Origin: Pseudomonas yangonensis
GTDB lineage: Bacteria; Pseudomonadota; Gammaproteobacteria; Pseudomonadales; Pseudomonadaceae
DNA: 64,000 nt
Assembly: GCF_009932725.1 (NCBI RefSeq)
Contig: NZ_BLJU01000012.1
Span: 1 to 64,000 of the forward strand
Reading direction: 5' to 3'
In this document: piece after piece, positions 22,346-30,340 of the stretch
Layout of the letters: each line of letters begins with the position of its first letter
Numbering within the stretch: position 1 is the first letter of the stretch
The notes under the pieces: model-generated
Told to the model about the DNA's origin: nothing
The model's input: only the letters and a program-made list of their open reading frames with translations
Databases searched by the model: none
Translations under genes and position numbers: made by a program

Positions 22346-23650
22346 GTGAAGCCGGTCAAAGTGGGCATCTGTGGGTTGGGCACCGTCGGTGGCGGTACGT
22401 TGAATGTACTCAAGCGCAATGCCGAGGAGATTACTCGGCGCGCTGGTCGCGGCATCGAGATTGCCCAGATCGCCATTCGCTCGCCCAAGCCGCAGTACGA
22501 CACCACCGGCATTGCCATGACCAGCGACGTGTTCGAGCTGGTCAACAACCCCGAGATCGATATCGTCATCGAGCTGATCGGGGGCTACACCCTGGCCAAG
22601 GAACTGGTGCTCAAGGCCATCGACAACGGCAAGCATGTAGTCACTGCGAACAAGGCGCTGATCGCCGTGCATGGTAACGAGATCTTCGCCAAGGCGCGCG
22701 AGAAGGGCGTTATCGTCGCTTTCGAAGCTGCCGTCGCTGGCGGTATTCCAGTGATTAAGGCCATTCGCGAAGGTCTGTCTGCCAACCGCATCAACTGGCT
22801 GGCCGGCATCATCAACGGCACCGGCAACTTCATTCTTACCGAAATGCGCGAGAAGGGCCGTGCCTTCGAAGATGTACTCAAGGAAGCGCAGGCGCTGGGT
22901 TACGCCGAAGCCGATCCGACCTTCGATGTCGAAGGTATCGATGCCGCGCATAAGCTGACTATCCTGGCGTCCATCGCCTTCGGCATTCCGCTGCAGTTCG
23001 ACAAGGCCTACACCGAAGGCATCACCAAGCTGACCACGGCCGATGTGAACTACGCCGAGGCGTTGGGCTATCGCATCAAGCACCTGGGCGTGGCTCGTCG
23101 TACCGATGCCGGTATCGAGCTGCGCGTGCATCCGACGCTGATCCCGGCCGACCGCCTGATCGCCAATGTCAACGGCGTGATGAATGCGGTGATGGTCAAT
23201 GGCGATGCGGTTGGCAGCACGCTGTATTACGGCGCCGGTGCCGGGATGGAACCTACCGCTTCGGCAGTGGTGGCCGACCTGGTGGACGTGGTCCGTGCGC
23301 TGACTACCGACCCGACCAACCGCGTGCCGCACCTGGCCTTCCAGCCGGATTCGCTGTCCGATCACCCGATCCTGCCCATCGAGGCTTGCGAGAGCGCCTA
23401 TTACCTGCGCATCCAGGCCAAGGATCATCCGGGTGTGTTGGCGCAGGTGGCGAGCATCCTCTCCGAGCGCGGTATCAACATCGAGTCGATCATGCAGAAG
23501 GAAGCCGAGGAGCAGGACGGCCTGGTGCCGATGATTCTCGTGACCCATCGTGTGGTCGAGGCGCGTATCATCGAGGCCATCGCCGCCATGGAGGCGCTGG
23601 ATGGCGTGACCTCGCCGGTCATGCGTCTGCGCGTCGAACAGCTCAATTAA
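22346..23650 (+). CDS. hom: Homoserine dehydrogenase
   Basis: Reduces aspartate semialdehyde to homoserine for threonine and methionine synthesis. The 434-residue protein has an N-terminal NAD(P)-binding fold (VGICGLGTVGGGT), the catalytic domain with AGIINGTGNFILTEM and EADPTFDVEGIDAAHK, and a C-terminal ACT domain (about 350-430; LRIQAKDHPGVLAQVASIL), the site of feedback regulation. Starts with GTG preceded by GGGGA; a TTG two codons upstream is less likely. thrC follows and completes the threonine pathway. Confidence 0.97.
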   Translation: MKPVKVGICGLGTVGGGTLNVLKRNAEEITRRAGRGIEIAQIAIRSPKPQYDTTGIAMTSDVFELVNNPEIDIVIELIGGYTLAKELVLKAIDNGKHVVTANKALIAVHGNEIFAKAREKGVIVAFEAAVAGGIPVIKAIREGLSANRINWLAGIINGTGNFILTEMREKGRAFEDVLKEAQALGYAEADPTFDVEGIDAAHKLTILASIAFGIPLQFDKAYTEGITKLTTADVNYAEALGYRIKHLGVARRTDAGIELRVHPTLIPADRLIANVNGVMNAVMVNGDAVGSTLYYGAGAGMEPTASAVVADLVDVVRALTTDPTNRVPHLAFQPDSLSDHPILPIEACESAYYLRIQAKDHPGVLAQVASILSERGINIESIMQKEAEEQDGLVPMILVTHRVVEARIIEAIAAMEALDGVTSPVMRLRVEQLN

Positions 23651-23654
23651 CTCG

Positions 23655-23724
23655 GGCTGCAGGCTACAGGCTGCAGGCCGCAGGCGAACTTGCCTGGAGC
23701 CTGAGGCCTGGAGCCTGAAGCCAA
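23655..23724. repeat. Degenerate heptamer repeats between hom and thrC
   Basis: GGCTGCAGGCTACAGGCTGC followed 30 bp later by GCCTGGAGCCTGAGGCCTGG and GCCTGAAGCC. The two halves are imperfect reverse complements of each other and consist of 7-bp units related to the CTGAAGC array at the start of the window. They lie within the leader of thrC. Confidence 0.7.
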
Positions 23725-23742
23725 AACCGAAGGTTTTGAACA

Positions 23743-25152
23743 ATGCGCTATATCAGTACCCGCGGCCAGGCGCCGGCCCTGAACTTCGAAGACGTGCTGC
23801 TCGCTGGTCTGGCCAGCGATGGTGGTCTCTACGTGCCGGAGAATCTGCCGCGTTTTACCGTCGAGGAGATCGCTTCCTGGGCCGGGTTGCCTTACCACGA
23901 GCTGGCCTTCCGCGTGATGCGTCCGTTCGTCGCCGGCTCCATCGCCGATGCCGACTTCAAGAGGATCCTCGAAGAAACCTACGGTGTGTTCGAGCACAAC
24001 GCCGTGGCGCCGCTGCGTCAGCTCAACGGCAACGAATGGGTGCTGGAGTTGTTCCACGGCCCGACCCTGGCGTTCAAGGACTTCGCCCTGCAGCTGCTTG
24101 GCCGCCTGCTCGATCACGTGCTGGCCAAGCGCGGCGAGCGTGTGGTGATCATGGGCGCCACCTCCGGGGATACCGGTTCGGCGGCCATCGAAGGCTGCAA
24201 GGCCTGCGACAACGTCGACATCTTCATCATGCACCCGCACAACCGTGTCTCCGAGGTGCAGCGTCGGCAGATGACCACCATTCTCGGCGACAACATCCAT
24301 AACATCGCCATCGAAGGCAACTTCGACGACTGCCAGGAGATGGTCAAGGCCAGCTTCGCCGACCAGGGTTTCCTCAAGGGCACCCGTCTGGTTGCGGTCA
24401 ACTCGATCAACTGGGCGCGGATCATGGCCCAGATCGTCTACTACTTCCACGCCGCGCTGCAGCTTGGTGGTCCGGCGCGCTCGGTAGCTTTCTCGGTGCC
24501 GACCGGCAACTTCGGCGACATCTTTGCCGGCTACCTGGCGCGCAACATGGGCCTGCCGGTCAGCCAGCTGATCGTCGCCACCAACCGTAACGACATCCTG
24601 CACCGCTTCATGAGCGGCAATCAGTACGTCAAGGAAACCCTGCATCCGACCCTGTCGCCGTCGATGGACATCATGGTGTCGTCCAACTTCGAGCGCCTGC
24701 TGTTCGACCTGCACGGCCGTAATGGCGCGGCCATTGCCAGCCTGATGGACAGCTTCAAGCAGGGCGGTGGTTTCAGTGTCGAGGAAGATCGCTGGACCGA
24801 GGCGCGCAAACTGTTCGACTCGCTGGCCGTCAACGACGAGCAGACCTGCGAGACCATCACCGAGGTGTACAAGGAGTGTGGCGAGCTGCTTGACCCGCAC
24901 ACGGCCATCGGCGTACGCGCCGCGCGTGAATGCCGTCGCAGCCTGGCCACGCCCATGGTTGTGCTGGGCACGGCGCACCCGGTCAAGTTCCCCGAGGCGG
25001 TGGAGAAGGCGGGTATCGACGCCGTTGCGACATTACCCGCGCATCTGACCGACCTGTTCCAGCGTGAAGAGCGTTGCACGGTGCTGGCCAACGATCTGAA
25101 GGCGGTGCAGCAGTTCGTTGCCGCTCACGGCAATCGCGGCAAGCCGCTCTGA
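23743..25152 (+). CDS. thrC: Threonine synthase
   Basis: PLP-dependent fold-type II enzyme converting O-phosphohomoserine to threonine. The 469-residue protein has the N-terminal motif MRYISTRGQAPALNFEDVLL, the PLP-lysine region GPTLAFKDFALQ, the phosphate-binding GATSGDTGSAA and the later PTGNFGDIFAG. GAAGG lies 8 bases before the ATG. It probably shares a transcript with hom, and a strong bidirectional terminator follows. Confidence 0.97.
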   Translation: MRYISTRGQAPALNFEDVLLAGLASDGGLYVPENLPRFTVEEIASWAGLPYHELAFRVMRPFVAGSIADADFKRILEETYGVFEHNAVAPLRQLNGNEWVLELFHGPTLAFKDFALQLLGRLLDHVLAKRGERVVIMGATSGDTGSAAIEGCKACDNVDIFIMHPHNRVSEVQRRQMTTILGDNIHNIAIEGNFDDCQEMVKASFADQGFLKGTRLVAVNSINWARIMAQIVYYFHAALQLGGPARSVAFSVPTGNFGDIFAGYLARNMGLPVSQLIVATNRNDILHRFMSGNQYVKETLHPTLSPSMDIMVSSNFERLLFDLHGRNGAAIASLMDSFKQGGGFSVEEDRWTEARKLFDSLAVNDEQTCETITEVYKECGELLDPHTAIGVRAARECRRSLATPMVVLGTAHPVKFPEAVEKAGIDAVATLPAHLTDLFQREERCTVLANDLKAVQQFVAAHGNRGKPL

Positions 25153-25167
25153 GGCTTTTGCTCTGAT

Positions 25168-25196
25168 AAAACCGGCGCCCTCGTGGCGCCGGTTTC
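25168..25196. terminator. Bidirectional terminator after thrC
   Basis: AAACCGGCGCC and GGCGCCGGTTT form an 11-bp perfect stem with a five-base loop. T-rich on both exits, serving thrC and the convergent small gene. Confidence 0.93.
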
Positions 25197-25198
25197 GT

Positions 25199-25450
25199 TT
25201 ACAGGGCGAAGAACAGGCCGGCTAGCGCCATCAGAATGATCAGCGTCAGCCAGATCAGCGCGTTCAGGCGGCTGGCGCGTACGACGCCGGCGCCGCGCAG
25301 ATGCACCGGCGGGTCGTTCTCCAGGTACTGGTCGATGCGGCGTTCGGCCTCTTGCTGGTCGTTTGCCAGGTACTCGCTCAGCAGGTCGATGGCGGCCTGG
25401 CGTTGGCCGGCATGCACCAGCTGGCGTACCGCGGGTGGTAGTTCATTCAT
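25199..25450 (-). CDS. Small C-tail-anchored membrane protein, unknown function
   Basis: An 83-residue protein I cannot assign. Residues 1-55 are helical and charged (VRQLVHAGQRQAAIDLLSEY resembles one TPR-like helix pair). Residues 62-83 form one hydrophobic C-terminal segment (LNALIWLTLIILMALAGLFF), so it is probably tail-anchored in the inner membrane. AGGGAGA lies about 11 bases before the ATG. Divergent from the cluster starting at 25743, with a 292-bp gap between them. Confidence 0.65.
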   Translation of the reverse strand: MNELPPAVRQLVHAGQRQAAIDLLSEYLANDQQEAERRIDQYLENDPPVHLRGAGVVRASRLNALIWLTLIILMALAGLFFAL

Positions 25451-25692
25451 GGTGCTGGCTGTCTCCCTGTTGACGGGTTCTGGGTCATAACTGCGACCCG
25501 GTTAGCGCTTTTTCCCGTGCGCAACGCAAGCGTCTGCGGTTTAATTCGACACTTCGCGAATGGAAGCGTTTTGCTCGAATCATGGATGAGTCTGGGTGCC
25601 TGCCTCTCTTCTTTCCCATTCCTGTGCAGTCTTCGGCGTTTCCTGCCGAGGATGACTCCTGCGCGCTGATCTGACGAACGGCATCACATTTA

Positions 25693-25735
25693 TTACATGT
25701 AATCACTTTACGACTTACATGTAAGGGTCTAGGCT
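25693..25735 (+). promoter_or_regulatory. Promoter and paired palindromic operators of the PspA-flotillin cluster
   Basis: The perfect palindrome TTACATGTAA occurs twice (25693-25702 and 25715-25724), 22 bp centre to centre, about two helical turns. A candidate promoter TTTACG (25707-25712) -N17- TAGGCT (25730-25735) places the second palindrome between -35 and -10 and the first just upstream of -35, a typical repressor layout. Transcription would start at about 25742, immediately at the ATG, suggesting a leaderless message. The rest of the 292-bp gap shows no gene. Confidence 0.6.
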
Positions 25736-25742
25736 GCGATTC

Positions 25743-26363
25743 ATGGACAGCAAATCATCAGCCCATTACCAACGTCTTTATCGTCAGCGCCTGCGCGAAC
25801 AGGGGTTGGTGAAAAAGGAAGTCTGGATATTGCCCGAGCATGCGCCGCTTCTGGTCGCGTTCGAGCGCAAACTGCGCCAGCCACAGTCGCTGCTGGCTTC
25901 GATGGAGAAGGAGGAGGGTATGAACATGCCTCAGGTTTGGACCGCTCAGGCGCTGCACGAAGCTCTGGCGGCAACGGAACTGTTCCAAAGCGGTCAGGCC
26001 GGCATCGAGCTGATCCAAGGCGCTGACGCCAGCCTGCACATCACCATGCGCGAATACGGCGACCTGCCGCTGTTCATCGCCGTATTCGGCGAGCAGATCA
26101 TCGTCGAGGCGCTGCTCTGGCCGGCCAGCGACGTGAGTGATGCCGCGGCCTTCAATGAAGAGGTGCTGCGCACCCACAAGCTGTTCCCGTTATCGTCCAT
26201 CGGCCTGGAGAAGATGGTCGACGGGCGTGATTGCTACACCATGTTCGGTGCGCTGAGTTCCTATTCCAGCCTGTCGGACGTGGTGTTCGAGATCGAGCTG
26301 CTGGCGGACAACGTGATCAAGGCCACCGAAGCCTATGAAGGCTTCCTCAAGACTGGCGCCTGA
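25743..26363 (+). CDS. DUF2170 (YjfI-like) protein with N-terminal ribbon-helix-helix-like domain
   Basis: A 206-residue protein. Residues 60-206 are the DUF2170 domain of E. coli YjfI, whose gene sits beside a pspA-like gene (yjfJ) there too. Residues 1-59 form a basic extension (YQRLYRQRLREQG, then VKKEVWILPEHAPLLVAFER) with the strand-helix-helix pattern of RHH DNA-binding proteins. The first ATG has no Shine-Dalgarno, while Met60 (25920) is preceded by a near-perfect AAGGAGGAGGG, so a 147-residue DUF2170-only product may also be made. First gene of the cluster, next to the TTACATGTAA pair. An autoregulatory role is inferred. Confidence 0.8.
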   Translation: MDSKSSAHYQRLYRQRLREQGLVKKEVWILPEHAPLLVAFERKLRQPQSLLASMEKEEGMNMPQVWTAQALHEALAATELFQSGQAGIELIQGADASLHITMREYGDLPLFIAVFGEQIIVEALLWPASDVSDAAAFNEEVLRTHKLFPLSSIGLEKMVDGRDCYTMFGALSSYSSLSDVVFEIELLADNVIKATEAYEGFLKTGA

Positions 26364-26377
26364 AAGGAGAAAACGCG

Positions 26378-27073
26378 ATGAATGTCTGGAGCAAACTGCT
26401 GACGGCGCTGCGTGGCGGTGCCAATGAAATGGGCGAAGCGGTGGTCGACAGCCAGGCGCTGCGCATCCTCGATCAGGAAATCCGCGACGCCGATGTCGAG
26501 TTGCGCAAATCCAAGGAAGCGCTGGCCGAGATCATGGCCAAGCACAAGCTCGCCAGCGACAAGGTGAACAAGAGCGCGGCCAGCATCGCCGAGTACGAAC
26601 AGTACGCGCTCAAGGCGCTGGAAGCCGGCAATGAAACCCTGGCCAAGGAAGTGGCCGAGAAGATCGCCAACCTGGAAATCGAACAGGCCAGCGAGCGCGA
26701 ACAGGCCGAAGGTTTCGCTGCCAGCGTGGCGCAACTGCGCAAGGCGGTGACCCAGGCCGAGGGCAATATCAAGCGTCTCAAGCAGCAGGTGGATACGGTC
26801 AAGGCCACCGAAAGCGTGCAGAAGGCGCAGATGGCCGTGGCGCAGCGTTATGGTGGTTCGCAGGCCAAGCTGCAGACTGCGGTCGAGTCGCTCGAGCGCA
26901 TCAAGCAGAAGCAGGCCGAGCGCGCGGCGAAGATGGAGGCCTCGGCCGAACTGGCCGCCACCAGCGCGCCGGACGATTCGCTGGAAGCCAAGCTGCGTGC
27001 CGCCGGCATCAAGGCCGACAACGCCAGTGCCGACAGCGTGCTGGCGCGCCTGAAGGACAAGTCCAAGGCTTGA
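26378..27073 (+). CDS. PspA/IM30 family protein (YjfJ-like)
   Basis: A 231-residue coiled-coil protein of the PspA/IM30/Vipp1 family, peripheral inner-membrane proteins that form ESCRT-III-like assemblies and stabilise damaged membranes. The N-terminus MNVWSKLLTALRGGANEMGE is the amphipathic helix region; residues 25-190 are almost entirely heptad-rich helix, and the tail (SAPDDSLEAKLRAAGI) is short and flexible. No pspF, pspB or pspC lies nearby, so this is the YjfJ-type branch rather than the classic psp operon. AAAGGAG lies 8 bases before the ATG, and the gene is 14 bp after the DUF2170 gene. Confidence 0.9.
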   Translation: MNVWSKLLTALRGGANEMGEAVVDSQALRILDQEIRDADVELRKSKEALAEIMAKHKLASDKVNKSAASIAEYEQYALKALEAGNETLAKEVAEKIANLEIEQASEREQAEGFAASVAQLRKAVTQAEGNIKRLKQQVDTVKATESVQKAQMAVAQRYGGSQAKLQTAVESLERIKQKQAERAAKMEASAELAATSAPDDSLEAKLRAAGIKADNASADSVLARLKDKSKA

Positions 27074-27123
27074 ACGATGCGGGGCGTTCGCGCCCCGTTT
27101 CCCTACTCCAGGGAAAGGAAAAA

Positions 27124-27765
27124 ATGGAACTCTTCCTGCAGACAGCGCTGTCATTCCCCACCGCCATCTACAGCTTCCTGCTGTGCGTGGCGGTCATCTA
27201 CTGGCTGGTGGTCGCCGCTGGCCTGCTCGAGGTCGACCTGCTCGATCTCGAGGCCGACTCGATGATGGAGGGCAGCGGCCAGACCGAGGGTCTTGCCGGT
27301 CTGCTCTACAAGCTCAAGCTTGACGGCGTGCCGGTCACCCTGGTGCTGACGCTGCTGTTCTTCTTCGGCTGGTTCATCTGCTACTTCGTCGAACTATGGC
27401 TGCTACGCCATCTGCCGCTGGGCATTCTGCGCTACCCGCTGGGGCTGGTGGTCATCGCTGGCGCATTCGTCGTGGCGGCACCCTTGTGCGCGGCAGTCTG
27501 CCGGCCGCTACGCCCCTTGTTTCACAAGGTCGAGGCTGTCAGCAGCAAATCGGTGCTGGGTCAGGTGGCGGTGGTGCGCAGCGGTCGCGTCACGGCCAAC
27601 CATGGCGAGGCGGTGCTGGAAGATGGTGGCGCCGGGCTCATCCTGCGGGTGCGCGCCGACGAGGCGCAGGGCTTCAAGCGCGGCGACCGTGTCGTGCTGC
27701 TGGAATACCTGGCCGCCGAACACGCCTATCGCATCATCACCGAAGAAGAGTTTCGTGGCGTCTAG
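27124..27765 (+). CDS. YqiJ-like OB-fold membrane protein (NfeD-like flotillin partner)
   Basis: A 213-residue protein resembling E. coli YqiJ, encoded just before a YqiK-type flotillin as in E. coli. Three hydrophobic segments (about 10-33, 74-98, 103-125) precede a C-terminal soluble OB-fold-like domain (about 140-210; VLGQVAVVRSGRV, GDRVVLLEY). NfeD-like partners are thought to work with SPFH proteins in membrane microdomains. The ATG at 27124 follows AGGGAAAGGAA; an upstream ATG at 27070 is rejected because it lies in the PspA stop region. Confidence 0.85.
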   Translation: MELFLQTALSFPTAIYSFLLCVAVIYWLVVAAGLLEVDLLDLEADSMMEGSGQTEGLAGLLYKLKLDGVPVTLVLTLLFFFGWFICYFVELWLLRHLPLGILRYPLGLVVIAGAFVVAAPLCAAVCRPLRPLFHKVEAVSSKSVLGQVAVVRSGRVTANHGEAVLEDGGAGLILRVRADEAQGFKRGDRVVLLEYLAAEHAYRIITEEEFRGV

Positions 27766-27789
27766 CCGACCACCCATACGTAACAGAGG

Positions 27790-27817
27790 GCAGGCAGGGT
27801 ATGCCGTACCTGCCTGC
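27790..27817 (+). promoter_or_regulatory. Intercistronic hairpin between yqiJ-like and flotillin genes
   Basis: GCAGGCAGG and CCTGCCTGC form a perfect 9-bp stem with a 10-base loop, not followed by a T-run. It may stabilise or partly terminate the message inside the cluster. It lies in a 78-bp gap, long for this operon. Confidence 0.55.
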
Positions 27818-27843
27818 ACAATTAGCAAAGGAGTAAAGCTGTA

Positions 27844-29889
27844 ATGGAAAACCTCATCCCCTTCATCGTCGGGGCAGGGCTGGTCGTCCTTTTCGTGATC
27901 GCCCTGATCGCCCTGTTCAAGGCCTTCTATATCAAGGTTCCGCAGGGCACTGCGCTGATCGTCAACGACATGAGCTCGACGCCCAAGGTGCACTTCACCG
28001 GCTCCCTGGTGTACCCGGTGATCCACCTTAAGGAGTTCATGAAGATCTCCCTGATCACCCTGGAGGTGGACCGCCGCGCCAAGGACGGTCTGATCTGCCG
28101 CGACAACATGCGTGCCGACATCACCGTGGCCTTTTACCTGCGCGTCAACGAGACCCAGGAAGACGTGCTCAAGGTGGCCAAGGCCATCGGCGTAGAGCGC
28201 GCCTCCGACCGTGCGGCGGTCAACGAGCTGTTCAATGCCAAGTTCTCCGAAGCGCTGAAGACCGTCGGCAAGCAGTTCGATTTCGTCCAGTTGTTCGAGA
28301 ATCGCCAGGAATTCCGTGATCGTATCGTCGAGGTGATCGGCAACGACCTCAACGGCTACGTGCTGGAAGACGTGGCCATCGACTACCTGGAACAGACGGC
28401 CAAGCATTCGCTAGACCCGAGCAACATTCTCGATGCCGAAGGTATCCGCAAGATCACCGAGCTGACCGCTGCGCAGAACGTCATCACCAACGAGCTGGAG
28501 CGCAACGAAGAGCTGGCGATCAAGAAGAAGAACGTCGAAACCCGCGAGGCGACCCTGGCTCTGGAGCGTCAGCAGGCCGATGCCGAGGCGCGTCAGAAGC
28601 GTGAGATCGAAACCATCCAGGCTCGTGAGCAGGCCGAGACGCTGAAGGTCAAGGAAGAAGAGCGTCTGAAGGCCGAGCAGGCACGTATCCAGACCCAGGA
28701 GCAGATCGACATTCGTGAGGAAAATGCCTCTCGCGAAGTCGAAGTGGCAGAGCAGAACCGCGAGCGTGCGGTCACGATCGAGAAGGAAAAGGTCGTGCGC
28801 GCCCAGCAACTGGAAATCGTTGCCCGCGAGCGTGAAGTCGAGCTGCAGCGCATCGAGAAGGAAAAGGCGCTGGAAGAAGAGCGCAAGAACATCGCCGGTG
28901 TGATCCGCGAGCGGGTGGCGGTCGAGAAGACCGTCGCTCAGGAAGAAGAGCGCATCAAGGAAGTGCGTGAAGTGTCCGAGGCCGAGCGCCTCAAGCAGGT
29001 CACCGTGCTCAATGCCCAGGCCGAAGCCGAGCAGGAGCTGGTGCGCCAGGTCAAGCAGGCCGAAGCCGACGAGACACGTTCCAAGCACAAGGCCGTGGAG
29101 ATCAACACTCTGGCCCAGGCCGAGCTGGAAGCGGCTGCCAAGAGCGCCGAGGCCAAGAAGAAGCTGGCCGAAGGCATCGAAGCCGAGCGCGCTGCACCTG
29201 GCCTGGCCGATGCGCGTGTGCGTGAAGTCACCGCCGCGGCCAAGGAGAAGGAAGGCCTGGCCGAGGCTCGCGTGCAGGCCGAGCGTCTGATCGCCGAGGC
29301 CAAGGGCGAGCAGGAGAAAGGTCTGGCGCAGGCGCGTGTCATCGAAGCGCAAGCCGCTGCCAAGGAAAAAGACGGCCTGGCCGACGCCAAGGTGCTGGAA
29401 GAGAAGCTGGGCGCCCAGGCACGCGGCGAAGAGCAACTCGGTACCGCCAAGGCCAAGGCGACCCAGGACCTGGGTATGGCCGAAGCACAGGTGCTGCTGG
29501 AGCGTCTGAACGCCGAAGCGGAAGGTCTGGGCAAGAAGTTCGGTGCGCTGGATTCGCTCAGCGACAACGCGCGCGCCCACGAAGAGTTCCGCATGCAGCT
29601 GGAAAAGAGCTTCGAGGAGGCCATGGCCGCCATCGCTGCGAACAAGGATATCGCCAAGGATCAGGCCGAGGTGCTGGCTACCGCGCTGGCCAAGGCGAAG
29701 ATCGAGATCGTCGGTGGCGAGGGCGACTTCTTCAACTCCTTCGCCAAGTCGCTGTCGGTGGGCAAGGCCATCGAAGGCGTTGTCGGCAAGAGCCCGGTGG
29801 TGCAGGACGTGCTGTCGCGTCTGCTGAACGGCAAGGCCGCCGCTGCCGCGCCGGTGAACGCGCCGAGCGCAGGCCCGGAGCAGGCCTGA
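27844..29889 (+). CDS. YqiK-type flotillin (SPFH/band-7 protein)
   Basis: A 681-residue flotillin. An N-terminal membrane segment (about 5-27) is followed by an SPFH/band-7 domain (about 30-200), a very long charged coiled coil (about 205-560) and a flotillin C-terminal domain (about 565-665; GALDSLSDNARAHEEFRMQL). The coiled coil contains near-repeats such as AAAKEKEGLAEARV and AAAKEKDGLADAKV, about 40 residues apart. Family members form large ring or cage-like membrane microdomain scaffolds. AAAGGAG lies 10 bases before the ATG. Directly downstream of its YqiJ-like partner. Confidence 0.93.
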   Translation: MENLIPFIVGAGLVVLFVIALIALFKAFYIKVPQGTALIVNDMSSTPKVHFTGSLVYPVIHLKEFMKISLITLEVDRRAKDGLICRDNMRADITVAFYLRVNETQEDVLKVAKAIGVERASDRAAVNELFNAKFSEALKTVGKQFDFVQLFENRQEFRDRIVEVIGNDLNGYVLEDVAIDYLEQTAKHSLDPSNILDAEGIRKITELTAAQNVITNELERNEELAIKKKNVETREATLALERQQADAEARQKREIETIQAREQAETLKVKEEERLKAEQARIQTQEQIDIREENASREVEVAEQNRERAVTIEKEKVVRAQQLEIVAREREVELQRIEKEKALEEERKNIAGVIRERVAVEKTVAQEEERIKEVREVSEAERLKQVTVLNAQAEAEQELVRQVKQAEADETRSKHKAVEINTLAQAELEAAAKSAEAKKKLAEGIEAERAAPGLADARVREVTAAAKEKEGLAEARVQAERLIAEAKGEQEKGLAQARVIEAQAAAKEKDGLADAKVLEEKLGAQARGEEQLGTAKAKATQDLGMAEAQVLLERLNAEAEGLGKKFGALDSLSDNARAHEEFRMQLEKSFEEAMAAIAANKDIAKDQAEVLATALAKAKIEIVGGEGDFFNSFAKSLSVGKAIEGVVGKSPVVQDVLSRLLNGKAAAAAPVNAPSAGPEQA

Positions 29890-29957
29890 GGCCTTAATCA
29901 TGGGCGGCTGAAGTGCCGCCCACGCTGTCTACCTTTCGATCAACCGGGGAATATGCG

Positions 29958-30197
29958 ATGGCAGAGTCAAGAGACTATCTGGAGATGACCTTCCGCTCGA
30001 TCCAGTGCTTCAGCAACGATGGTCGTCTGGATGCGCAGGAGCTCAAGAGCCTGCTGGAGATCGCCGAGCGCGACGGCGTGATCGACGACAACGAAGTACG
30101 GGTGCTGCGCAAGATCATTGCCCAGGTTCGCCCCGAAGAGATCGACGCGGCGCTGCGCGACAAGATCGCCATCGTCGAGAAGAAGATCGGCGCCTGA
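29958..30197 (+). CDS. Small TerB-like helical protein
   Basis: A 79-residue acidic helical protein. Two DG.-D-type turns (NDGRLDAQELKSLLEIAERDG, then VIDDNEVRVLRKI) recall the TerB/DUF533 fold, in which acidic residues bind metal. TerB-like proteins recur in gene clusters with membrane-associated stress proteins and ATPases. GGGGA is upstream of the ATG. A 143-bp gap without any terminator leads to the giant ATPase gene. Family assignment is tentative; the coding call is firm from context and Shine-Dalgarno. Confidence 0.7.
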   Translation: MAESRDYLEMTFRSIQCFSNDGRLDAQELKSLLEIAERDGVIDDNEVRVLRKIIAQVRPEEIDAALRDKIAIVEKKIGA

Positions 30198-30340
30198 CTT
30201 GCCGGGTGGGGTCGCCCATCCGCCGCACACCAGATTGCCGCGGCCCGATCTTCGCCGCGCAAGCGCCACCCGCATTCCCAGTCCCCTTGCCTGGCTGAAC
30301 AGGCGCGGGGGCTGAAGGCCGCCTATCCAGGAAGAACACG

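Noticed and set aside
25743..27073. Classic psp operon (pspF-pspABC)
   Set aside because: No pspB, pspC or sigma-54 activator gene is present, and DUF2170 is the YjfI-type neighbour.
28411..29901. A 496-codon Leu/Phe-rich minus-strand frame opposite the flotillin coiled coil that could look like a membrane protein
   Set aside because: Lys/Glu/Ala codons of a coiled coil read backwards as Phe/Leu/Ser codons, so the hydrophobicity is an artefact.
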